Source: Frigidibacter oleivorans
GTDB taxonomy: Bacteria; Pseudomonadota; Alphaproteobacteria; Rhodobacterales; Rhodobacteraceae
DNA length: 64,000 nt
Reading direction: 5' to 3'
Assembly (NCBI RefSeq): GCF_003993775.1
Contig: NZ_RJRZ01000016.1
Coordinates: 1-64,000, forward strand
This document shows, piece by piece, positions 55,259 through 64,000 of this stretch. Numbering within the stretch: the stretch's first letter is position 1; every line of letters begins with the position of its first letter. The notes below the pieces were generated by a model. That model had not been told where the DNA came from. It searched no databases and saw only the letters and a program-made list of their open reading frames with translations. A program made the translations under genes and the position numbers.

Positions 55259-57037
55259 CTAGAACGCCTCGGCCGGCAGCGCCATGACCGGCTCGGCCCC
55301 CGTGGTGATCCGGGCCAGATGGGTCGCGGTCATCGGCAGCTGCCGCGCCATGTAGTAACGGCCGGTGGCGAGCTTCGTTTCGAGGAAGTCGCGGTCGCCG
55401 TCGCCCGCCTCCAGCGCATCCCGCGCGACCTTGGCCATCCGCGCCCACATCAGGCCAAGGCAGACATGGCCGAAGAGATGCATGAAGTCGTAGGAGCCGG
55501 ACAGCGCCGCATTGGGGTTCTTCATCCCGTTCTGCATGAAGAACATCGCCGCCGCCTGCAGGTCCTTGGACGCGGCCTTCAGCGGGTCGAGGAAGCCGGT
55601 CTTCAGCTCTGCATCGGCCTCGTTCTCCTTGATGAAGGTCTTCACCATCTCGAAGAAGGCCATGACATGCTTGCCGCCGTCGGCCGCCAGCTTGCGGCCC
55701 ACGAGGTCCAGCGCCTGGATGCCGTTCGCGCCTTCGTAGATCATCGCGATCCGGGCGTCGCGGGCGAATTGCGACATGCCCCATTCCTCGATGTAGCCAT
55801 GCCCGCCATAGACCTGCTGGGCATTCACCGCCACCTCGAAGCCCTTGTCGGTGAGGAAGCCCTTGATCACCGGGGTCAGCAGCGAGATCAGGCCTTCGGC
55901 CTCTGCATCCTGCGCGCGATGGCTGCGGTCGATCAGATGCGCGCCCCAGAAGGTGAAGGCCCGCGCCCCTTCGAGGAAGGATTTCTGGTCCATCAGGTTG
56001 CGGCGGATGTCGGGATGCACGATCAGCGGATCGGCCGGCCCGTTCGTGTTGACCGCGCCCGTCACCGCCCTGCCCTGCAGCCGGTCCTTGGCATAGGCGA
56101 CGGCGTTCTGATAGGCGGCCTCGGCCACGGCATAGCCCTGCAGGCCCACGCCGAGCCGCGCCTCGTTCATCATGGTGAACATGGCGCGCATGCCCTTGTG
56201 CAGGTCGCCGAGCAGCCAGCCCACGGCCCCGTCATAGTTCATCACGCAGGTGGCATTGCCGTGGATGCCCATCTTCTCTTCGATCTTGCCGACCGAGACG
56301 GCGTTGCGGGCGCCGAGGCTGCCATCGGCGTTCACCAGGATCTTCGGCACGATGAACAGCGAGATGCCCTTGGTGCCCTCGCCGCCGCCCGGGGCCTTGG
56401 CCAGCACCAGATGCACGACATTCTCGGCCAGGTCGTGATCGCCGGCCGAGATGAAGATCTTCTGCCCGGTGATCAGATAGCTGCCGTCGTCCTGCGGCTC
56501 GGCCCGGGTGCGCAGCAGCCCCAGATCGGTGCCGCAATGCGGCTCGGTCAGGTTCATCGTCCCGGTCCAGTCGCAGCTGACCAGCTTCGGCAGCCAGGTC
56601 TGCTTCTGTTCCTCGGTGCCGTGGACATGGATGGCGGAATAGGCGCCGTGGGTCAGGCCCTGATACATGTTGAAGGCCATGTTGGCGCTGACGAACATCT
56701 CGCCCACGGCGCAGTTCATCAGATAGGGCATCCCCTGACCGCCATAGTCCGGGTCGCAGTCGAGCGCGGTCCAGCCGCCCTCCTTCATCGCCTCGAACGC
56801 GGCCTTGAAGCCTTCGGGGGTGCGCACGACGCCGTTTTCCAGCCGGCAGCCCTCGCGGTCGCCCACCGCGTTCAGCGGCGCCAGAACCTCGGACGACACC
56901 TTGCCCGCCGCCTCCAGCACCTGCTGGGTGAAGTCGCGGTCCATGTCCTCGTAGCCGGGCACGCTGCTGTCGGCGGCGCGCAGCAGGTCATGCAGCACGA
57001 ACTGCATGTCGCGGATCGGGGCGGTATAGCTCGGCAT
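55259..57037 (-). CDS. Acyl-CoA dehydrogenase (long DmdC-like subfamily)
   Basis: A 592-aa flavin enzyme, longer than standard acyl-CoA dehydrogenases. It has the extended N-terminus ([17 protein letters not shown]) of the DmdC-like group. FAD/substrate segments are [34 protein letters not shown], and GHGYIEEWG; the catalytic glutamate is in [17 protein letters not shown]. It may act on 3-methylthiopropionyl-CoA or on fatty acyl-CoA. It sits immediately downstream of a MerR gene that probably regulates it. Confidence 0.93.
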   Translation of the reverse strand: MPSYTAPIRDMQFVLHDLLRAADSSVPGYEDMDRDFTQQVLEAAGKVSSEVLAPLNAVGDREGCRLENGVVRTPEGFKAAFEAMKEGGWTALDCDPDYGGQGMPYLMNCAVGEMFVSANMAFNMYQGLTHGAYSAIHVHGTEEQKQTWLPKLVSCDWTGTMNLTEPHCGTDLGLLRTRAEPQDDGSYLITGQKIFISAGDHDLAENVVHLVLAKAPGGGEGTKGISLFIVPKILVNADGSLGARNAVSVGKIEEKMGIHGNATCVMNYDGAVGWLLGDLHKGMRAMFTMMNEARLGVGLQGYAVAEAAYQNAVAYAKDRLQGRAVTGAVNTNGPADPLIVHPDIRRNLMDQKSFLEGARAFTFWGAHLIDRSHRAQDAEAEGLISLLTPVIKGFLTDKGFEVAVNAQQVYGGHGYIEEWGMSQFARDARIAMIYEGANGIQALDLVGRKLAADGGKHVMAFFEMVKTFIKENEADAELKTGFLDPLKAASKDLQAAAMFFMQNGMKNPNAALSGSYDFMHLFGHVCLGLMWARMAKVARDALEAGDGDRDFLETKLATGRYYMARQLPMTATHLARITTGAEPVMALPAEAF

Positions 57038-57133
57038 TCGTCATCCTCCCAATGTCGTGACCGGCGCCGCCGCCGTGGCGGGGCCGGCAGTCCGGGCCGC
57101 CGGCGACGGCCCGGAACAGATGTCTTCCGCCGC

Positions 57134-57514
57134 TCAGGCGGCAGAGGGCGCGGCCAGCCGCGCCAGTTCCTCTTCGCCCCAGCTGATCTGGCCGCGCAAT
57201 TCGGCGATCCTCTCGGCCAGGGCGCGATGCTCGTCCTCCATCGCATCCAGCCGCCGCCGCGCCACGTCGATGGTGCGGCGCAACTGCTGGTGTGCGCCCT
57301 CGCCCGGCGCGTAGAGGTCCAGCAACTGCCGGATATCCTCCAAGCTGAAGCCGAACTTCTTGCCGCGCAGGATCAGCGTCAGCCGCGCCCGGTCGCGCCG
57401 GGTGAACAGCCGCTTCTGCCCCTCGCGGATCGGGAACAGCAGCTCCTTTGCCTCGTAGAACCGCAAGGTGCGCGGCGTCACGTCGAAGGTGTCGCACATC
57501 TCGCGGATCGTCAT
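57134..57514 (-). CDS. MerR-family regulator (LiuR-like), first copy
   Basis: A 126-aa MerR regulator with helix-turn-helix and wing TIREMCDTFDVTPRTLRFYEAKELLFP. A long dimerisation coil (LRRTIDVARRRLDAMEDEHRALAERIAELRG) follows. No metal-binding cysteines appear. It is adjacent to acyl-CoA dehydrogenase and downstream of a TTTACG/ACGTCAA-type element, as for LiuR-type regulators of acyl-CoA catabolism. The ATG at 57514 is taken; a longer frame starts in the upstream gap. Confidence 0.85.
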   Translation of the reverse strand: MTIREMCDTFDVTPRTLRFYEAKELLFPIREGQKRLFTRRDRARLTLILRGKKFGFSLEDIRQLLDLYAPGEGAHQQLRRTIDVARRRLDAMEDEHRALAERIAELRGQISWGEEELARLAAPSAA

Positions 57515-57605
57515 GATCTCGTCACTCAAGGGCGTGACCCTCCATGCCTGTCGTAGCGTCATGGGCGGGCCAGATGGGTCGGTTCGGACTTTCTTACAAG
57601 CGACC

Positions 57606-57650
57606 TTGACGTGAGCGTAAACGTAACGTGGCGTCATCGCCGAAATGACG
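57606..57650 (-). promoter_or_regulatory. LiuR-like operator region upstream of the first MerR gene
   Basis: On the minus strand 57606-57621 reads TTTACGCTCACGTCAA, close to the TTTACGTTAACGTCAA consensus I recall for LiuR. CGTCAT-N7-ATGACG follows at 57632-57650. The element lies 92 bases upstream of the MerR ATG and is a candidate binding site. Confidence 0.5.
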
Positions 57651-57720
57651 TAATGTCCCGCAAAAACGGCCCTACGGAACGTAATTTTCAACTGCGCGCG
57701 CTGCCCGGCCGCACCGGCGG

Positions 57721-58098
57721 TCAGTCCGGCTCGCGGTCGAGGATGCGCTGCGTTTCGTCCCGCAGGTCGCGCAGGTCGCCGATCGCCGCGTCGAGTTCGG
57801 CGCGCTGCCGGTCGAGTTCGGCCAGCTGCCGGTTGGCGAGGTCGATCCAGACCCGATACTGCTCGCGCGTGCCCTTCTGATCGTAAAGCAGCAGCCATTG
57901 CCGCAGATCCTCGAGGCTGAAACCGAAGCGGCGTCCGCGCAGGATCAGCGTCATCCGCGCGATTTCCCGCGGCCCGTAGAACCGGGCGCGGCCCTCCTTC
58001 TCGGGCGACAGCAACTCGATGTATTCGTAATAGCGCAGGGTGCGCGGCGTCACGTCGAACCGCGCGCACATTTCCTTGAACGTCAGTCGCTCGGCCAT
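57721..58098 (-). CDS. MerR-family regulator, second copy
   Basis: A 125-aa MerR regulator with the same build as its neighbour: LTFKEMCARFDVTPRTLRYYEYIELL, the RFYGPREIARMTLILRGRRFGFSLEDLRQ section, then a coiled-coil. The two proteins share much of their DNA-binding part, suggesting a local duplication. Which of them regulates the acyl-CoA genes cannot be told from sequence. Confidence 0.85.
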   Translation of the reverse strand: MAERLTFKEMCARFDVTPRTLRYYEYIELLSPEKEGRARFYGPREIARMTLILRGRRFGFSLEDLRQWLLLYDQKGTREQYRVWIDLANRQLAELDRQRAELDAAIGDLRDLRDETQRILDREPD

Positions 58099-58224
58099 CG
58101 GTCACCTCCGCGGCGGAAGCTAGCGCCCCGTCCGGAATTGCTCAACCGCCGCGTGGGTCGGTCCGTGGATTGCCGCTTGCCGCAGCCGGGGCAGGACCGT
58201 AACCAGAGGGAAAGGAGCGCGCGG

Positions 58225-58656
58225 ATGGACGACGAGCGGAAGATGCAGGTGGCGCGGCAGTTCATCGGGGCCATCCCCCACGCCCGCGCGCTGGAGATGC
58301 GGCTGGACAGTCTGGGCGCGGGCGAGGCCACGATCTCGATGCCCTATGACCTGCGGCTGGTCGGCGACCCGCGCACCGGGGTGATCCATGGCGGGGCCGT
58401 GTCCGCGCTGATGGACACCTGCTGCGGCGCCGCGGTGATGAGCCATGCCGACGGCGCGCTGGCCACCGCGACCATCGACCTGCGCATCGACTACATGCGG
58501 GCCGCCACGCCGGGGCAGCGGATCGTCGCCCGCGCCGTCTGCCATCACATGACCCGCAGCGTAGCCTTCGTCCGCGCGACCGCCCATGACGATGACGGCG
58601 ACCTGCCCGTCGCCACCGCCACCGGCGCCTTCACCGTCGAACGGGGCCGCGCATGA
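58225..58656 (+). CDS. PaaI-family thioesterase
   Basis: A 143-aa hotdog-fold thioesterase. The conserved loop GVIHGGAVSALMDTCCGAAV is the PaaI signature (HGG with catalytic Asp). It starts with AAGGAG eight bases before ATG and overlaps the next thioesterase by four bases. It could release acyl-CoA products from the preceding pathway. Confidence 0.9.
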   Translation: MDDERKMQVARQFIGAIPHARALEMRLDSLGAGEATISMPYDLRLVGDPRTGVIHGGAVSALMDTCCGAAVMSHADGALATATIDLRIDYMRAATPGQRIVARAVCHHMTRSVAFVRATAHDDDGDLPVATATGAFTVERGRA

Positions 58657-59168
58657 GCCCGTCGCGCCCGCCGCCCGAACCGGTGCAGGTGGTCAAGCAG
58701 CGCCGCGATTCCGCGCTCCGGGCGCTGGTCGCGGGCGTGCCCTATATCCAGTTCCTCGGCATCGTCTTCGAGCGGCGCGGCGACGAGCTGACGGCGGTGC
58801 TGCCCCATGACGAAAAGCTGATCGGCAACCCGGCGCTGCCGGCGATCCACGGCGGGGTGACGGCCGCCTTTCTGGAAACCACAGCGATCATCGAACTGTC
58901 GTGGTCGCTGATGTGGGAAGAGATGGAGGCGGGCCGGATCGACGCGACGACGCTCGATCCGCTGCACCTGCCGAAACTGCCCAAGACCATCGACTTCACG
59001 GTGGATTACCTGCGGTCCGGCCTGCCGCGCGACGCCTATGCGCGGGCGCGGGTCAACCGGTCGGGGCGGCGCTATGCCAGCGTCCATGTCGAGGCGTGGC
59101 AGGACAACCGGGCCCGGCTGTTCGCGCAGGCGACCGGACATTTCCTGATGCCCGCCCGCGATGGCTGA
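58653..59168 (+). CDS. PaaI-family thioesterase, second copy
   Basis: A 171-aa hotdog-fold thioesterase. The motif is LPAIHGGVTAAFLETTAIIEL; the catalytic Asp of its neighbour is Glu here. The gene overlaps both the preceding thioesterase (ATGA) and the MATE gene (eight bases), so the three genes are coupled. Confidence 0.88.
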   Translation: MSPSRPPPEPVQVVKQRRDSALRALVAGVPYIQFLGIVFERRGDELTAVLPHDEKLIGNPALPAIHGGVTAAFLETTAIIELSWSLMWEEMEAGRIDATTLDPLHLPKLPKTIDFTVDYLRSGLPRDAYARARVNRSGRRYASVHVEAWQDNRARLFAQATGHFLMPARDG

Positions 59169-60480
59169 CATCCCCGCCGCGCAGGCGGTCGGCCACCGCC
59201 GGGTGCTGAAGATCGCGGTGCCGATCGTGCTGTCGAATGCCACCGTGCCGCTGCTGGGGGCGGTCGATACCGGCGTCGTCGGCCAGCTGGGCGCGGCGGC
59301 GCCGATCGGGGCGGTCGGGATCGGGGCGGTGATCCTCGCCACGCTCTACTGGGTGTTCGGCTTCCTGCGGATGGGAACCTCGGGTCTGGTCGCGCAGGCG
59401 GCGGGGGCGGGGGATGCGCCCGAGGTGTCGGCGCATCTGTCCCGCGCGCTGCTGATCGCCGGGGCGGCCGGGCTGGCCCTCGTGTCGCTGCAGCTGCCGC
59501 TGTTCCGCGCGGCCTTTGCCGTGGCCCCCGCCTCGCCCGAGGTCGAGGCGCTGGCGCGGGCCTACCTGTCGCTCCGCATCTGGGGGGCGCCCGCGACCAT
59601 CGCGCTCTATGCCGTCACCGGCTGGCTGATCGCGCAGGAACGGACCCGTGCGGTGCTGGCGCTGCAATTGCTGATGAACGGGCTGAACGTGGGGCTGGAC
59701 CTGTGGTTCGTCCTCGGTCTCGGCTGGGGGGTCGAGGGTGTCGCCATCGCCACGCTGATCGCCGAATGGTCGGGCCTCGCCTTCGGGCTGTGGCTGTGCC
59801 GGTCGGCCTTTGCCAATGCGGGCTGGTGTGACCGGGCGCGGCTGTTCGACCCGGCCCGGCTGCGGCGGATGCTGTCGGTCAACGGCGACATCATGGTGCG
59901 GTCGGTGCTGCTGCAGGGCTGCTTCACCGTCTTCATCTTCCTTGGTGCGGGGCTGGGCGACGTCACGCTGGCCGCGCAGCAGGTGCTGATCCAGTTCCTG
60001 GAAATCACCGCCTATGCGCTGGACGGCTTCGCCTTCGCGGCCGAGGCGCTGGTGGGGCAGGCGGTGGGCGCGCGGGACCGGGGCAGGGTGCGCCGCGCCT
60101 CGATCCTCGCCTCGCAGTGGGGGGTGGGCGGAGCCGCGCTGTTGTCCATCGGCTTCGCGACGCTCGGTCCCCTGCTGATCGACACGATGGCCACCGACCC
60201 CGAGGTCCGGGCGGCGGCGCGGCACTACCTGCCCTGGATCGCGGCGGCGCCGCTGGTGGGCATCGCCAGCTGGATGCTGGACGGGATCTTCATCGGCGCG
60301 ACCCGCACCCGCGAGATGCGCAATGCGATGGTCCTGTCGGTGGCGATCTATGCCGGCGCGCTGGCGCTGCTGCTGCCCTTCGGCGCGCATGGGCTGTGGG
60401 CGGCGCTGACGGTGCTGAACCTCGCGCGCGGGGCGACGCTGGCCGCGCTCTATCCCCGGCTGGAACGCGCCGTGGCCTGA
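59161..60480 (+). CDS. MATE-family efflux transporter
   Basis: A 439-aa membrane protein with about 12 helices in two MatE halves (first about 10-160, second about 235-400). Segments such as [19 protein letters not shown] and [18 protein letters not shown] match the DinF-like branch. It overlaps the thioesterase start region and converges on pyrD with a 31-base overlap. The cargo cannot be inferred. Confidence 0.92.
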   Translation: MADIPAAQAVGHRRVLKIAVPIVLSNATVPLLGAVDTGVVGQLGAAAPIGAVGIGAVILATLYWVFGFLRMGTSGLVAQAAGAGDAPEVSAHLSRALLIAGAAGLALVSLQLPLFRAAFAVAPASPEVEALARAYLSLRIWGAPATIALYAVTGWLIAQERTRAVLALQLLMNGLNVGLDLWFVLGLGWGVEGVAIATLIAEWSGLAFGLWLCRSAFANAGWCDRARLFDPARLRRMLSVNGDIMVRSVLLQGCFTVFIFLGAGLGDVTLAAQQVLIQFLEITAYALDGFAFAAEALVGQAVGARDRGRVRRASILASQWGVGGAALLSIGFATLGPLLIDTMATDPEVRAAARHYLPWIAAAPLVGIASWMLDGIFIGATRTREMRNAMVLSVAIYAGALALLLPFGAHGLWAALTVLNLARGATLAALYPRLERAVA

Positions 60481-61538
60481 CACCAGCGGTCGCGGTCGGT
60501 GCCCACCGCTTCGGCCACGCTGGCAAAGCCGTCGCGTGCCAGCAGCGCCTCGAGGTCCTGCAGGATGCGCGGCACCAGCGACAGCCCGCCATAGACCAGC
60601 GCGGAATACAGCTGCACCGCCGCGGCACCGGCCCGGATCTTGGCATAGGCCTGTTCGCCGCTGGCGATGCCGCCGACGCCGATCAGCGGCAGCCGCCCTT
60701 CGGTGATCTGCGACAGCCGGGCGAGGGTGCGGGTGGACAGGTCGAACAGCGGCGCGCCGGACAGGCCCCCCGCCTCGCCGCGATGGGCGCTGTGCAGCCC
60801 GTCGCGCGACAGGGTGGTGTTGGTGGCGACGATGCCGTCGAGCCCGGCCGCCAGCGCCGCCTCGGCCACATCGGCCAGCCCCCCGGCGTCGAGGTCCGGG
60901 GCGATCTTGACGAAGACCGGGATCCGCCGGGGCAGGGTGTCCCGCACCGCGATCACGCCGGCCAGCAGCGCGGTCAGCGCCGCCTTGCCCTGCAGGTCGC
61001 GCAGCCGTTCGGTATTGGGGGAGGATACGTTGACGGTGGCGAAGTCCAGATGCGGCCCCGCCTGTTCCAGCACGCGCGCGAAATCGGCGGCGCGGTCGGC
61101 AGAGTCCTTGTTCGCCCCGAGGTTCAGCCCCACCGGCACCGGCCCGCGCGGATGCCGGGCCAGCCGCGCGGTGATCGCCGCCGCCCCCTCGTTGTTGAAG
61201 CCGAAGCGGTTGATGACGGCCCGGTCCTCGGTCAGCCGGAACAGCCGGGGCCGGGGGTTGCCCTCCTGCGGGCGCGGCGTCGCGGCCCCGACCTCCAGAA
61301 AGCCAAAGCCCACCCGCGCCAGCGGCGCCAGCGCCACCGCGTTCTTGTCATAGCCTGCTGCCAGCCCCAGCGGGTTCGCCAGCGCCAGCCCCGCGACCGT
61401 GGTTTCCAGCCGCGGCGATGTCACCTGTCCCGCCAGGGGCACCAGCCCCGCCCGCAGTGCCTTCAGCGACAGGCCATGCGCGGTTTCGGGGTCGAGCCGG
61501 TGCAGGGCGGCAAGGCCCAGCCATTCGACGGGGGTCAC
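60450..61538 (-). CDS. pyrD: Dihydroorotate dehydrogenase (quinone), class 2
   Basis: A 362-aa FMN enzyme that oxidises dihydroorotate with quinone. The N-terminal membrane-association helix, [33 protein letters not shown], the catalytic serine region [23 protein letters not shown] and [19 protein letters not shown] are all visible. It starts at GTG overlapping the DUF952 stop (GTGA). It ends within the MATE gene. Confidence 0.95.
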   Translation of the reverse strand: MTPVEWLGLAALHRLDPETAHGLSLKALRAGLVPLAGQVTSPRLETTVAGLALANPLGLAAGYDKNAVALAPLARVGFGFLEVGAATPRPQEGNPRPRLFRLTEDRAVINRFGFNNEGAAAITARLARHPRGPVPVGLNLGANKDSADRAADFARVLEQAGPHLDFATVNVSSPNTERLRDLQGKAALTALLAGVIAVRDTLPRRIPVFVKIAPDLDAGGLADVAEAALAAGLDGIVATNTTLSRDGLHSAHRGEAGGLSGAPLFDLSTRTLARLSQITEGRLPLIGVGGIASGEQAYAKIRAGAAAVQLYSALVYGGLSLVPRILQDLEALLARDGFASVAEAVGTDRDRWCQATARSSRG

Positions 61539-61873
61539 AGCACGCCCTCGGGGAAGATGTGGCCCGTCGCGCCGAGAGGCAGGGACTTGTCCCAGACCAC
61601 GTCCTCCAGCCGCAGCGGACGGTAGAGATGCGGGAACAGCTGTCCGCCGCGCGACGGCTCCCATCGCAGCGCCTCGCCCAGCCGGGTGCTGTCGAGCGCG
61701 ACCAGCACCAGATCGCTTTCCTCGGCGAAATGCCGCGCGGCGGTTTCGGCGACCTGCGCGGCAGTGGACAGGTGGATGTATCCGTCGGCCAGATCGACGG
61801 GCGCGCCCTCGGTCCGGCCGGCATCGCGGAAGCCGTTCCATTCGGGGCGGCGAAGGATCTTGAAGACCAGCAT
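61535..61873 (-). CDS. DUF952 family protein
   Basis: A 112-aa protein of the DUF952 family: [14 protein letters not shown]-like opening, [23 protein letters not shown] and [13 protein letters not shown]. It is the gene just ahead of pyrD (four-base overlap). The family is small and of unknown biochemistry, often near nucleotide-biosynthesis genes. Confidence 0.88.
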   Translation of the reverse strand: MLVFKILRRPEWNGFRDAGRTEGAPVDLADGYIHLSTAAQVAETAARHFAEESDLVLVALDSTRLGEALRWEPSRGGQLFPHLYRPLRLEDVVWDKSLPLGATGHIFPEGVL

Positions 61874-62029
61874 GCCTTCACATGCCGCGCGGCGCGGTGC
61901 GGGTCAATGCCGCTGTCACGGGGGGGCGGGCCGCGAACTGCCCAAGATGGCGTCACATCCCTGTCGCCCCGCCCCGCTAGGACAGGCGGACCGATCCTGC
62001 GGCTTTGACAGGCCCGCGGCCGGCGCCCA

Positions 62030-62047
62030 ATGTAACGGATATGTAAC
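62030..62047 (+). promoter_or_regulatory. Direct repeat ATGTAAC-N4-ATGTAAC, Pho-box-like
   Basis: Two identical 7-mers (62030-62036 and 62041-62047) have the 11-base period of a PhoB box. The position, only 20 bases before the nucleotidase ATG, leaves little room for a -10 and leader downstream, so its role is uncertain. Confidence 0.4.
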
Positions 62048-62067
62048 AAAGCCCAAGGAGACCGCCC

Positions 62068-63666
62068 ATGTATCACAGGCTTCTCGCCTCGGCCGCCGCG
62101 ATGGCGCTGACCGCCGGTTCGGCGTCGGCGGACTACACGCTGCACATCCTGCACATCAACGACCTGCACAGCCGGATCGAGCCGGTCAGTTCCAGCGATT
62201 CGACCTGCGCGCCCGACAAGGACGCGGCGGGCGAATGCTTCGGCGGCATCGGCCGCGTGGCCGCCAAGATCGACGAGCTGCGCGACCAGCTGACCGCGGC
62301 GGGCGAGAACGTCATCGTGCTGGATGCGGGCGACCAGTATCAGGGCTCGCTCTACTATTCGACCTACAAGGGCGAACTGGTGGCCGAACTGATGAACGCC
62401 GTGGGCTTCGACGCCATGGCGCTCGGCAACCACGAATTCGACGACGGGCCGAACGGTACGCTGGAACTGCTGGACAATGTCGATTTCCCGGTGACCTCGG
62501 GCAACCTCGACCTGTCGCGCTCGGCCGAGCTGAAGGGCAAGGTGCAGGACACGGTCGTTCTGGACGTGGGCGGCGAGAAGATCGGCATCGTCTCGGCGCT
62601 GGCGACGGATACGGTCGAGACCGCCTCGCCCGGGCCGAACGTGATCTTCCAGGACGAGATCGACAGCCTGACCGCCGATGCCGAACGGCTGGCGGGCGAG
62701 GGCGTGGACAAGATCATCGCCCTGACCCATGTGGGCTATGTCAAGGATCAGGAGATCGCGGCTGCCGTGCCCGGGCTCGACGCGGTGGTGGGCGGGCATT
62801 CGCACACGCTGCTCGGCAACATGGAGGGGGCGGCAGGCGCCTATCCGACCATGGTCGCGGGCGCAGACGGCGCCGAGGTGCCGGTGGTGACGGCCTATGC
62901 CTATTCCAAGTATCTGGGCCATCTGGTCCTGACCTTCGACGATGCGGGCAACCTGACCGGGGCGACGGGCGAGCCGATCCTGCTGGATGCCAGCGTGACG
63001 CCGGACCCCGTGCTGGTGGCGCGGGTCGCCGAACTGGGCGGGCCGATCGAGGAACTGAAATCCCGCGTGGTGGCCGAGACGGCCGAGCCCATCGACGGGG
63101 CGCGCGAGGTCTGCCGGGCGGGCGAATGCCCGATGGGCAACCTCGTCGCCGATGCGATGCTGGACCGGGTCGCCGACCAGGGTGTGACCATCGCCATCAC
63201 CAATGGCGGGGGCTTGCGCGCCTCGATCGACGCGGGCGAGGTGACGATGGGCGAGGTGCTGACGGTGCTGCCCTTCCAGAACACGCTGTCCACCTTCGAG
63301 GCCCGGGGCTCGACCCTGATCGCCGCGCTGGAAAACGGCGTGGGCCAGATCGAGGAGGGCGCCGGCCGTTTCCCGCAGGTGGCGGGGCTGAAATACAGCT
63401 TCGACGCCAGCCAGCCCGCCGGCAGCCGGATCAGCGACGTCATGGTGATGAAGGACGGGGCCTGGGCGCCCATCGAGCCCGAGACTGTCTATGGCGTCGT
63501 CACCAACAACTATGTCCGCAACGGCGGCGACGGCTATGCGATGTTCGCGGCCGAGGGCATGAACGCCTATGACTTCGGCCCCGACCTCGCCGACGTGACG
63601 GCGGAATATCTGGCGCAGAACCAGCCCTACCAGCCCTATACCGACGGGCGGATCACCGCGAAGTAA
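62068..63666 (+). CDS. Secreted 5'-nucleotidase / metallophosphatase (UshA-like)
   Basis: A 532-aa periplasmic enzyme. Signal peptide covers about residues 1-22 (SASAD). The dinuclear metal site shows HINDLHSRIEP, VLDAGDQYQGSLYY, LGNHEFDDG, LTHVGYVKDQEIA and GGHSHTLLG. The C-terminal nucleotide-binding domain (about 330-530) shows GNLVADAMLD, TNGGGLRASIDAGEVTMGEVLTVLPFQN and VVTNNYVRNGGDGYAMF. It releases phosphate and nucleosides from nucleotides outside the cytoplasm and would supply the salvage operon. AAGGAG precedes the ATG. Confidence 0.93.
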   Translation: MYHRLLASAAAMALTAGSASADYTLHILHINDLHSRIEPVSSSDSTCAPDKDAAGECFGGIGRVAAKIDELRDQLTAAGENVIVLDAGDQYQGSLYYSTYKGELVAELMNAVGFDAMALGNHEFDDGPNGTLELLDNVDFPVTSGNLDLSRSAELKGKVQDTVVLDVGGEKIGIVSALATDTVETASPGPNVIFQDEIDSLTADAERLAGEGVDKIIALTHVGYVKDQEIAAAVPGLDAVVGGHSHTLLGNMEGAAGAYPTMVAGADGAEVPVVTAYAYSKYLGHLVLTFDDAGNLTGATGEPILLDASVTPDPVLVARVAELGGPIEELKSRVVAETAEPIDGAREVCRAGECPMGNLVADAMLDRVADQGVTIAITNGGGLRASIDAGEVTMGEVLTVLPFQNTLSTFEARGSTLIAALENGVGQIEEGAGRFPQVAGLKYSFDASQPAGSRISDVMVMKDGAWAPIEPETVYGVVTNNYVRNGGDGYAMFAAEGMNAYDFGPDLADVTAEYLAQNQPYQPYTDGRITAK

Positions 63667-63673
63667 GGCGGTC

Positions 63674-63699
63674 CCGCCCCGGGGGACCGTTCGGGGCGG
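63674..63699 (+). terminator. Weak GC-rich hairpin after the nucleotidase gene
   Basis: CCGCCCCG (63674-63681) pairs with CGGGGCGG (63692-63699). No T-run follows, so it is only a candidate terminator. Confidence 0.3.
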
Positions 63700-63823
63700 G
63701 GTCCGACCGCCGGTGCGACTGTGGCAATCTCGCAACCGGTCAGGGACGCTGCAAAATACAGCTACCGATATGGATTCTGAACTCCTAGCGTCGCGGTCAT
63801 TCGACGACACAAGGATCATTGGA

Positions 63824-64000
63824 ATGCGCCTGCCGTTCTACGCCCCGATTGCGCTTCTCGTTGCCATGGCCGGCCCCGCGGCCGCATCGACCTGGCAGCT
63901 GAGTTTCGAGGGTGAAATCACCTCCATCACGGAGTACGCCGGCTCGATCTCCACAGAGACGCGCGGTACCTACAACTACCATGGCGACAGTTTTGGCCTC
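63824..64000 (+). CDS. Secreted protein, N-terminal fragment (cut by window edge)
   Basis: A 59-codon frame that stays open to the window end. It begins with a clear signal peptide (about residues 1-21, PAAAST). The mature start WQLSFEGEITSITEYAGSIS is rich in Ser and Thr and of lower GC than its neighbours. No family can be named from this piece. A secreted or surface protein is likely. Confidence 0.6.
   Translation, partial: MRLPFYAPIALLVAMAGPAAASTWQLSFEGEITSITEYAGSISTETRGTYNYHGDSFGL

Noticed and set aside
54743-57556. 937-codon plus-strand frame
   Set aside because: Antisense to acyl-CoA dehydrogenase and GFA genes; no recognisable domain.
61348-63819. 823-codon minus-strand frame opposite the nucleotidase
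   Set aside because: The plus-strand nucleotidase has complete metal motifs and a signal peptide, so the minus frame is a shadow.

Overview
The window is about 64 kb of GC-rich DNA with dense, mostly overlapping genes, GTG/TTG starts and strong purine-rich ribosome binding sites. Gene content points to an alphaproteobacterium of the Rhodobacteraceae (Paracoccus/Rhodobacter type). The markers are an F0 ATP-synthase operon with split b/b' subunits and no F1 genes beside it, a DUF5928-type glycosyltransferase, a MaeB malic enzyme with a phosphotransacetylase-like tail, ECF16-like SigF/NrsF, and a TAXI-TRAP transporter. I see no rRNA, tRNA, CRISPR array, insertion sequence or prophage. This is chromosomal backbone with several compact functional islands.

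Layout. 1-1.2 kb: a TAXI-TRAP transporter (permease start cut by the window edge, then the binding protein). 1.3-5.1 kb: a bufferin-type RiPP operon (DUF2282 precursor with four cysteines, DUF692/MNIO enzyme, DUF2063 partner, DoxX membrane protein). It is divergent from an ECF sigma factor and its DUF1109 anti-sigma factor, and both directions carry a matching GTAAC/CGAA promoter. 5.1-8.3 kb: two small membrane proteins and malic enzyme. 8.5-13.1 kb: nucleoside salvage operon cdd-deoA-deoB-add-upp, then a SPOR-domain protein. 14.4-19.5 kb: a membrane-anchored unknown, a PAP2 phosphatase, a sulfotransferase divergent from a DUF5928 glycosyltransferase, and a HIT protein. 19.5-25.9 kb: glutamine synthetase-like and class III aminotransferase genes, a ClpP-like secreted protein, and the carboxyspermidine decarboxylase/dehydrogenase pair.

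25.9-32.6 kb: SDR/LysR divergent pair, GNAT, and the ugpBAEC glycerol-3-phosphate importer. 32.6-38.3 kb: second sulfotransferase, EamA exporter, PfkB sugar/nucleoside kinase, endonuclease III, AraC-Ogt fusion, OmpA-like lipoprotein and a GFA protein. 38.4-41.9 kb: FadR-type regulator and atpI-atpB-atpE-atpF'-atpF. 42.1-43.7 kb: ArsR regulator with a perfect palindromic operator overlapping ureidoglycolate lyase, and a GbsR/MarR regulator.

43.8-49.9 kb: an iron/heme island: small ORF, hemP, imelysin, bfd, bfr, di-heme oxidoreductase, second imelysin and a DUF1513 beta-propeller protein. 50-58.1 kb: an acyl-CoA catabolic block (bifunctional FadB/J, cupin, thiolase, GST, GFA, acyl-CoA dehydrogenase) with two MerR regulators and a LiuR-like operator. 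58.2-64 kb: two PaaI thioesterases, a MATE exporter, pyrD, DUF952, a secreted 5'-nucleotidase and the start of another secreted protein.

The most notable system is the bufferin operon with its dedicated SigF-NrsF switch, probably a copper/metal-stress module that makes a modified periplasmic metal-binding peptide. The iron island, the twin-MerR acyl-CoA block, and several translationally coupled small ORFs come next.
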